Part shown: in pieces, positions 1-5,273 of the stretch
How positions within the stretch are numbered: position 1 is the first letter of the stretch
Layout of the letters: the number at the start of each line of letters is the position of its first letter
Source: CAYLQA01 sp964385695
GTDB lineage: Bacteria; Desulfobacterota; Desulfobulbia; Desulfobulbales; Desulfurivibrionaceae
Length of the DNA stretch: 7,196 nucleotides
Assembly: GCA_964385695.1 (NCBI GenBank)
Contig: CAYLQA010000076.1
Span: forward strand, 1 to 7,196
Direction of reading: 5' to 3'
The notes under the pieces: generated by a model
Databases searched by the model: none
What the model was told of the DNA's origin: nothing
Seen by the model: only the letters and a program-made list of their open reading frames with translations
Made by a program: the position numbers and the translations under genes

Positions 1-1
1 C

Positions 2-463
2 AGAGAGCGTTTGCCTGGTGCCGGGCTTGCCCAGTATGAGGTCTCAAATTATGCCCGGCCCGGCATGGAGTGCAGGCATAATATCAACTATTGGCAGAAT
101 GGATCGTACCTGGGGCTGGGTGCCGGCGCGGTCTCCTCTCTTTCGGGCATGCGGGTCAAAAATATCGCCGAGCCGGATATCTTTATCGACCAGATCAACA
201 AAGGAAGTCAGCCCTTTAGCGAGGCGGAATGCCTGCCCTTAGCGGCCCGTTTTCGGGAGACGGTGATCATGGGCTTGAGGCTGAACAGGGGCGTTCCGCT
301 CTCCGCACTTTCTTGCCGCTTTGGTTTGACGCCGCAGGGCTATTATGGGAAAATTCTGCAAGAGTTGGAGGCCCAAGGCCTTATTGAGGTGGCCGGCGAC
401 TGCCTGCGGCTGACCCCTGCCGGGCAACCCGTGGCCAATCAGGTGCTCTCGCGGCTCGTTTGA
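2..463 (+). CDS. hemW: HemW-like radical SAM heme chaperone, C-terminal part (5' truncated)
   Basis: This is the last 153 codons of a gene that enters from outside the window; the frame is open from base 2, so the TTG at base 11 need not be a start. The stretch YEVSNYARPG, followed by C, HN, NYW and YLGLGAGA, is the signature of the HemW/HemN family just after the radical SAM barrel. The rest (about residues 80-150 of the fragment, with RETVIMGLRLNRGV and a closing helix-rich segment ending in LTPAG) matches the winged-helix-like HemN C-terminal domain. HemW proteins bind heme and are thought to deliver it to heme proteins; older annotations call them oxygen-independent coproporphyrinogen III oxidase. 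The radical SAM cysteine motif lies upstream and cannot be checked, so HemW rather than true HemN is inferred from the C-terminal pattern. The hybrid kinase gene starts 37 bases downstream on the same strand. Confidence 0.88.
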   Translation, partial: RERLPGAGLAQYEVSNYARPGMECRHNINYWQNGSYLGLGAGAVSSLSGMRVKNIAEPDIFIDQINKGSQPFSEAECLPLAARFRETVIMGLRLNRGVPLSALSCRFGLTPQGYYGKILQELEAQGLIEVAGDCLRLTPAGQPVANQVLSRLV

Positions 464-479
464 GGCCGGGGGCATAACT

Positions 480-497
480 ATGAGTAAATTGTATTAA
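480..497 (+). promoter_or_regulatory. Possible five-codon leader ORF (MSKLY) in frame with the kinase
   Basis: An ATG at 480 opens five codons (MSKLY) and a TAA at 495-497. A run of five Gs (468-472) sits seven bases before the ATG and could serve as a weak ribosome binding site. The ATG is in the same frame as the kinase start at GTG 501, separated from it only by TAA GCC. It may be a leader that couples translation to the kinase, a former start codon isolated by a nonsense mutation, or chance. The sequence alone does not decide. Confidence 0.25.
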
Positions 498-500
498 GCC

Positions 501-3272
501 GTGAATCCTTTCTTGAATTCTCTTTCCAAAAAGCTGCTTGTTTCCATGTGCGTGGTACTCTCCCTTGCCACCGGGGCGTTGGCCTATCTCTGGATTTCCG
601 ACGAGTACCGGCAATTTGCCTCGGAGAGACAAAGCCTTTGGCAGGGACAGTTTACCGAACGCAAGGAGCAGATCAAACACAGGGTGGAGCATATCCTGGA
701 GTTTATCGACTTTAAGCACTCCCAGGTCGAGAGCCGGGTAAAAAAAAATATGAAGGACCGGGTCTATGAGGCCCATGCCATTGCCGGCAACCTCTATGAG
801 CAGTACAGGGAGACAAAGAGTCCCGAGGAGATCAAGGAGCTTATCCGCCAGGCCCTGCGCCCTGTCCGCTTCAACGATGGCCGGGGCTATTATTTCGCCT
901 TTTCCCTGTCCGGGGTCAGCGAGTTTATCGCGGACCGACCGGAGCTGGACGGCCAGCAGCTCATCGATATGCAGGATACCGAGGGCGCCTTTGTCTTTCG
1001 TGATATGATCGCCTTGATCAAGGAAAAGGGGGAGGGGTTTTACTCCTACCGCTGGAGCAAGCCGGATGCGCCGGGCAGCAGCTTTAAGAAGATATCCTTT
1101 GTCAAACATTTTGCCCCGCTGGATTGGTTTTTCGGGGTCGGCGAGTATCTGGACGACATGGAGGCGGAGATCCAGCGGGAGATCCTGGCCCGGGTGGAGT
1201 CGATCCGTTTCGGCAAGGAGGGGTATGCCTTTATCGGTCGCTGGGATGGGTTCACCCTGGTCGGCCCGGGCAAGGGAACAAACACCTGGGGTGTTCGGGA
1301 TGCCAACGGGCTGATGGTTGTGCAAAAGTTGGTTGCCGCGGCCAGGCAGGGGGGCGGCTTTGTCGAATATGTGATGCCCCGTTTTGAGGGCCGGCGTCCC
1401 CTGCCGAAGATCAGTTATGCCGCAGGCGTTGCCGACTGGCAATGGTATGTCGGCTCCGGTGTCTATCTTGATGATATAGAGCAGGCCACCCTGCGGGCCA
1501 AGCAGGACTTACACCGCAGGATCACCAGGCAGGTCGTCAAGGTTGTGCTGCTCTTTTTTATGATCCTGTTGATCGCCTTTTTTCTTGCCCTGCGCACCAG
1601 CAGGCAGCTCAGGGATACCTTTGCCTCGTTTTTCTCTTTTTTCAACAAGGCGGCCCAGCAGTCTGTGGAGATAGATGCCAAGGCCCTGCCCTTTAAGGAG
1701 TTCCAGGAGCTTGCCGAATCCGCCAACCGGATGGTGCAGGACCGTTTGCGCATAGAGGGAGAGGTGCGCAAAAACGAGGAAAAGTACAGGACTCTCATCG
1801 AGACAACGGACACCGGTTTTGTCATCGTTGACCAGGAGGGCAATGTTCTGGACGCCAATCAGGAATATGTGCGCCTGACAGGATATGCGGCCCTGGAGGA
1901 TATTCTCGGCCGCCGGGTTATTGAGTGGACTGCCCCCTATGACCAGGAGCGCAATGCCGAAGAGGTGCGGAATTGTTTTACCACGGGCTTTGTCCGCCAC
2001 CTGGGCATTGATTATATCAGTCCCAGCGGCAAGATTACCCCCATTGATATCAATGCCTCGCTCATAACCACGGGAGAACAGGTCGAGATCCTGGCCATCA
2101 TCCGGGATATGACCGAGCGCAAGAGGCTTGAGGGGCAGCTCAGGCATGCGCAAAAGATGGAGGCCATCGGCACCCTGGCCGGCGGCATTGCCCATGACTT
2201 TAACAACATCCTCGCCGCCATCTTCGGCTATGCGGAGATGGCCAAAAGGGGCCTGCCGGAGGGGCATCGGGCAAGAAAGGATCTTGCCCAGGTCTTGCAG
2301 GCCAGCGGCCGGGCAAAGGAACTGGTCCAGCAGATTCTCACCTTTGGCCGCAAGGCCGAGCAGGAGCAAAAGCCGGTTCTTGTGCAATCCTTGGCCAAAG
2401 AGGCCCTGAAGCTCATGCGCGCCTCCATGCCAAGTTCCATAACCATCAGCCAGCATATTGATCCGGAATGCGGCGCCATCCTTGCCGATCCTATCCAGCT
2501 CCATCAGGTGCTGGTCAATCTCTGCACCAATGCCTTCCACGCCATGGAAGATGAAGGCGGAGAGTTGAGCGTAGACCTGGCCATGGTTGACCTTGATGCC
2601 ATGGATCTCCGCCATGAGGAGCAGATGGAGCCGGGCCAGTATGTTTGCCTCTCGGTCAAGGACACCGGGCACGGCTTGGCGCCGGAAATGCGGGAGAGGA
2701 TCTTTGAGCCCTACTTCTCAACCAAGGAGATGGGCAAGGGCTTTGGTATGGGGCTGGCCGTGGTGCATGGCATTGTCAAAAGCCACGGCGGCATGATCGA
2801 GGTGGAGAGCTTTCCCGGCAAGGGTACGGTCTTTCAGGTCTTTTTCCCGTTGGCCCAGGCCAGGGCTAGAGAGGAAGAGGGCGAGGAGGAGCCTGAGCTG
2901 CCAAGGGGCAATGAGCGTATCCTGCTGGTGGATGATGAGCCCGAGTTGGTGAAGATGGAAAAGGCCATGCTTGTTGAGCTGGGTTACACGGTGACCGGTA
3001 CAGCCAGCAGCAAGGAGGCCCTTGCCCTGTTTCAGGCCGAGCCCCAAGGGTTTGACCTGTTGCTGACCGACCAGACCATGCCCGGTCTTTCCGGCCTGGA
3101 GCTGATTGAGCAAGTCTTGGCCCTGCGTAATGATCTTCCCGTTGTCCTTTGTACCGGCTATAGTGCCCAGGTGGATGAAGATGCCGCCCGGAAAAAAGGG
3201 GTGAGCCGGTTCATCATGAAACCGCTGACCATGTTGGCCTTGGCCGAGGTGGTACGCAAGGCCCTTGATTGA
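501..3272 (+). CDS. Membrane-bound hybrid sensor histidine kinase (Cache-PAS-HisKA-HATPase-REC)
   Basis: The protein has 923 residues. Helix 1 (about 11-32) and helix 2 (about 346-365) enclose a large extracytoplasmic region with two Cache-type repeats, each ending in a similar motif (DWFFGVGEYLDD at 208-219 and DWQWYVGSGVYLDD at 312-325), so it should bind a small ligand outside the membrane. A HAMP-like linker (366-420) leads to a PAS domain (about 422-540). HisKA has the phospho-acceptor His565 in GGIAHDFNN. The ATPase has N box Asn673/Asn677, G1 DTGHG (721-725), F box EPYFSTK (736-742) and G2 GKGFGMGL (745-752). After an acidic linker (787-800) comes a receiver with Asp811/Asp812, phospho-acceptor Asp857, Thr885 and Lys907. 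All catalytic residues are present, so it is probably active. GTG 501 is chosen because the frame is closed by TAA at 495 and this start gives a basic segment before helix 1; no strong ribosome binding site precedes it. No partner regulator is visible, and the ligand is unknown. Confidence 0.93.
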   Translation: MNPFLNSLSKKLLVSMCVVLSLATGALAYLWISDEYRQFASERQSLWQGQFTERKEQIKHRVEHILEFIDFKHSQVESRVKKNMKDRVYEAHAIAGNLYEQYRETKSPEEIKELIRQALRPVRFNDGRGYYFAFSLSGVSEFIADRPELDGQQLIDMQDTEGAFVFRDMIALIKEKGEGFYSYRWSKPDAPGSSFKKISFVKHFAPLDWFFGVGEYLDDMEAEIQREILARVESIRFGKEGYAFIGRWDGFTLVGPGKGTNTWGVRDANGLMVVQKLVAAARQGGGFVEYVMPRFEGRRPLPKISYAAGVADWQWYVGSGVYLDDIEQATLRAKQDLHRRITRQVVKVVLLFFMILLIAFFLALRTSRQLRDTFASFFSFFNKAAQQSVEIDAKALPFKEFQELAESANRMVQDRLRIEGEVRKNEEKYRTLIETTDTGFVIVDQEGNVLDANQEYVRLTGYAALEDILGRRVIEWTAPYDQERNAEEVRNCFTTGFVRHLGIDYISPSGKITPIDINASLITTGEQVEILAIIRDMTERKRLEGQLRHAQKMEAIGTLAGGIAHDFNNILAAIFGYAEMAKRGLPEGHRARKDLAQVLQASGRAKELVQQILTFGRKAEQEQKPVLVQSLAKEALKLMRASMPSSITISQHIDPECGAILADPIQLHQVLVNLCTNAFHAMEDEGGELSVDLAMVDLDAMDLRHEEQMEPGQYVCLSVKDTGHGLAPEMRERIFEPYFSTKEMGKGFGMGLAVVHGIVKSHGGMIEVESFPGKGTVFQVFFPLAQARAREEEGEEEPELPRGNERILLVDDEPELVKMEKAMLVELGYTVTGTASSKEALALFQAEPQGFDLLLTDQTMPGLSGLELIEQVLALRNDLPVVLCTGYSAQVDEDAARKKGVSRFIMKPLTMLALAEVVRKALD

Positions 3273-3347
3273 GCATGGGCGTGTTGTAGTGGATACCAAG
3301 GTAAATAACCGAATCGGACAGCTGCAAGACGGCTGTTGAGTAAACTG

Positions 3348-4700
3348 ATGGTAAAAGAAAAAAAATCATACGTTTGCGATGGCTGCGGGGCAGCGCTCAG
3401 CAAGTGGGTCGGCCAGTGCCCGGAATGTAAGGAATGGGATACGGTCCGGGAGCAGGAAGTAAAGGCGGCCGGCCGTTTTCAGGGATATACGGGCGCCCTG
3501 GCCCAGGTGCGGCTGATGAGCGAGGTGCAAACCGAAGACTCTCCCCGCCTGACCGTGGGTACTGTGGAGTTTGATCGCGTTTTAGGCGGCGGCCTGGTGC
3601 CTGGCTCTGTGGTGCTTATAGGTGGCGACCCCGGCGTGGGCAAAAGTACCCTTTTGCTCCAGGTTTGTTGCCAGCTCAGCCTGAAAAAAAAGGTGCTCTA
3701 CGTTACCGGTGAGGAGTCTCTGCAGCAGGTGGCTCAAAGGGCCCAGAGGCTGGGCCAGCCTGATCAATCCCTGCTCCTTTTGGCCGAGACTCAAGTGGAG
3801 CATATCTGTGCTGCCGCGCAGCAGGAAAAGCCCCAGGTTATTGTCATCGACTCTATCCAGACCATGCAGGTTGCAGAGAGTTCATCCGCCCCGGGCAGCG
3901 TGAGCCAGGTGCGGGAGAGCGCTGCCCTTTTGACCCAGTATGCCAAGCAGACCGATACGGCCATTTTCCTGGTGGGCCATGTGACCAAGAGCGGTGATTT
4001 GGCAGGGCCCAGGGTGCTGGAACATATTATCGATGTGGTCTGCTATATCGAGGGCAGTGGCGACAGCCGCTATCGCATCATGCGGGCCGTAAAAAACCGC
4101 TACGGCGCAGTGAACGAGCTGGGCGTATTTGCCATGACCGAAAAGGGCATGAAAGAGATTGCCAATCCTTCGGCCATCTTTCTCACCCGCCAGGAGGAGA
4201 GCATGGCCGGCAGTGTGGTTATGGTCATCTGGGAGGGCAGTCGCCCCCTGCTCGTGGAGATGCAGGCCCTTGTGGATGAGAGCCATGCTGAGAACCCGAA
4301 ACGGGTGACCGTGGGCCTGGACCGGAGCCGCCTTTCCATGCTCTTGGCCGTTTTGCACCGGCACGGCAATATCGCCACCTATGGCCAGGATGTCTTTGTC
4401 AATGTGGTGGGCGGGGTCCGGGTCATGGAAACCAGTGCGGATCTGGCCGTGCTCTTGGCCGTGATTTCCAGCCTGAAGAGTAAACCCTTGCCCATTGATA
4501 TGGTGGTCTTTGGCGAGGTGGGCCTGGCCGGGGAGATTCGCCCGGTGCCCAGCGGTCAGGAACGGTTGCGCGAGGCAGCCAAGCACGGCTTTAAGCAGGC
4601 CATTGTGCCCATGGCCAATATGCCCAAGGAGAAGATCCCCGGCTTGGAGGTCTACGGGGTGCAGAAGCTGGCTCAAGCCTTGGCCATTCTGCTCGGCTAA
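3348..4700 (+). CDS. radA: DNA repair protein RadA (RecA-like branch-migration ATPase)
   Basis: The 450-residue product has the full RadA/Sms layout and usual length. It starts with a four-cysteine zinc finger (Cys10, Cys13, Cys24, Cys27). The RecA-like ATPase follows, with Walker A GGDPGVGKST (92-101) and Walker B VIVIDSIQT (164-172). The RadA-specific motif reads KNRYG (249-253), where most family members have KNRFG. The C-terminal Lon-protease-like domain (about 300-450) contains VNVVGGVRV and VVFGEVGLAGEIRPVPS. RadA is a cytoplasmic helicase-like protein that extends recombination intermediates with RecA. ATG 3348 is preferred because the distance to the first cysteine resembles other RadA proteins; an in-frame TTG at 3336 would add MSKL. 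Neither start has a good ribosome binding site, though GAG at 3338-3340 is at a workable distance from the ATG. The gene lies 75 bases after the kinase and converges with the minus-strand genes. Confidence 0.96.
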   Translation: MVKEKKSYVCDGCGAALSKWVGQCPECKEWDTVREQEVKAAGRFQGYTGALAQVRLMSEVQTEDSPRLTVGTVEFDRVLGGGLVPGSVVLIGGDPGVGKSTLLLQVCCQLSLKKKVLYVTGEESLQQVAQRAQRLGQPDQSLLLLAETQVEHICAAAQQEKPQVIVIDSIQTMQVAESSSAPGSVSQVRESAALLTQYAKQTDTAIFLVGHVTKSGDLAGPRVLEHIIDVVCYIEGSGDSRYRIMRAVKNRYGAVNELGVFAMTEKGMKEIANPSAIFLTRQEESMAGSVVMVIWEGSRPLLVEMQALVDESHAENPKRVTVGLDRSRLSMLLAVLHRHGNIATYGQDVFVNVVGGVRVMETSADLAVLLAVISSLKSKPLPIDMVVFGEVGLAGEIRPVPSGQERLREAAKHGFKQAIVPMANMPKEKIPGLEVYGVQKLAQALAILLG

Positions 4701-4742
4701 GGGAGCCATGGCCCACATCTTCACGCGATTGCTTCTGCCCGC

Positions 4743-4759
4743 ATAGCTGGGCTATTTTT
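4743..4759 (+). terminator. Weak intrinsic terminator after radA
   Basis: A five-base-pair stem (ATAGC 4743-4747, GCTAT 4751-4755) with a TGG loop runs into five Ts (4755-4759), about 40 bases after the radA stop. GCCC (4737-4740) could instead pair with GGGC (4749-4752). The stem is short and partly AT, so the call is tentative. The T run serves only plus-strand transcription. The rest of the 107-base gap shows no gene; a second small hairpin (TAACG 4775-4779, CGTTA 4783-4787) has no T run on either side. Confidence 0.35.
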
Positions 4760-4813
4760 AAGGTTGCGAGCTGTTAACGGGACGTTATAAAGGAATTCGA
4801 GCCAGCCTTAAAA
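4756..4813. repeat. 8-base inverted repeat with 42-base spacer between convergent genes
   Basis: TTTTAAGG at 4756-4763 is the exact reverse complement of CCTTAAAA at 4806-4813. The right arm overlaps the stop codon (TAA read on the minus strand, 4808-4810) of the small membrane-protein gene. The arms are AT-rich and the pairing does not extend into the spacer, so it could be chance. It might help separate the two convergent transcripts, but nothing in the sequence proves this. Confidence 0.25.
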
Positions 4814-5236
4814 TTCTGATTCCTCTAAAGACTTGGTCCAAATAATGTGTGGCTGGCTTTTAAAGTGCAGGGCAGGATTTTTTTCTTCCTTCTTGCGGTG
4901 AAACCAAAGGGTAAACTCCTCTCCTTTGATATTCTCCGTGTTGAAAGTATAGCTCGTCTTCATATCTTCCTCTGTTTTTTCAAAGGATTCCAAAAAATAA
5001 ACATATTCATTGCCATCTGCTGCCCCTACTGCAATCAGAGATTCCTCAAATGCCAGGTAGCAATCGCGGTATCTGGGGTCTTCTGAGCGCCACAGCCCAT
5101 GTAGTTCGGCAAAAGTTTGCACTTTCTCCTGTTCTGGAAGGAGTAAGTAAATGCCCCCTGCGATTACCGCAACGATGATTGCAGTGATCTTCCAAAGAGG
5201 AAGTTGCTCTTTATTGGCGTTAGGCTGACGTTTCAT
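4808..5236 (-). CDS. Hypothetical single-pass membrane protein, 142 residues
   Basis: I do not recognise this family. The protein has a basic, polar N-terminus (MKRQPNANKE), one hydrophobic helix at about 15-33 and no lipobox cysteine, so it is probably anchored by its N-terminus with the remaining 110 residues outside the cytoplasm. That part opens with LHGLWRSEDPRYRDCY (45-60), rich in aromatic and charged residues, and alternates short hydrophobic and charged stretches, suggesting a small beta-rich domain. It has only one cysteine (Cys59). The ATG at 5236 is the only sensible start, with only a weak GAAG before it. It begins 37 bases after the HD-GYP gene on the same strand, so the two are probably co-transcribed, and a role linked to that receptor is possible but unproven. 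The gene is AT-richer than the plus-strand genes. The minus strand is preferred over an overlapping plus-strand frame because of its clear anchor-plus-soluble-domain layout and its position. Confidence 0.72.
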   Translation of the reverse strand: MKRQPNANKEQLPLWKITAIIVAVIAGGIYLLLPEQEKVQTFAELHGLWRSEDPRYRDCYLAFEESLIAVGAADGNEYVYFLESFEKTEEDMKTSYTFNTENIKGEEFTLWFHRKKEEKNPALHFKSQPHIIWTKSLEESEF

Positions 5237-5273
5237 ACTGTCTTCATCAACAAGTTATTTTTGTAGGCCCCTT

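Noticed and set aside
3318..3336. Small hairpin (ACAGC/GCTGT) just before radA as a terminator or riboswitch
   Set aside because: The stem is only five base pairs with a nine-base loop and no T run follows; this is common by chance and too small for a known riboswitch.
3273..3347. A sigma-70 promoter for radA in the 75-base gap
   Set aside because: TTGTAG near 3292 and TAAATA near 3302 are spaced much too closely for a -35/-10 pair, and no better pair was found by eye.
381..4724. Long minus-strand open frames opposite hemW, the kinase and radA (381-1442, 1509-2672, 2718-3299, 3882-4724)
   Set aside because: They lie opposite well-supported genes with complete domain signatures, their translations show no recognisable domain, and such antisense frames are expected from the codon bias of GC-rich genes.
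4847..5086. Plus-strand 79-residue hydrophobic frame inside the small membrane-protein gene
   Set aside because: It is opposite the 142-residue minus-strand gene, which has a better layout (anchor helix plus soluble domain) and sits in line with the HD-GYP gene. The hydrophobic content follows from complementing a lysine/glutamate-rich coding strand.
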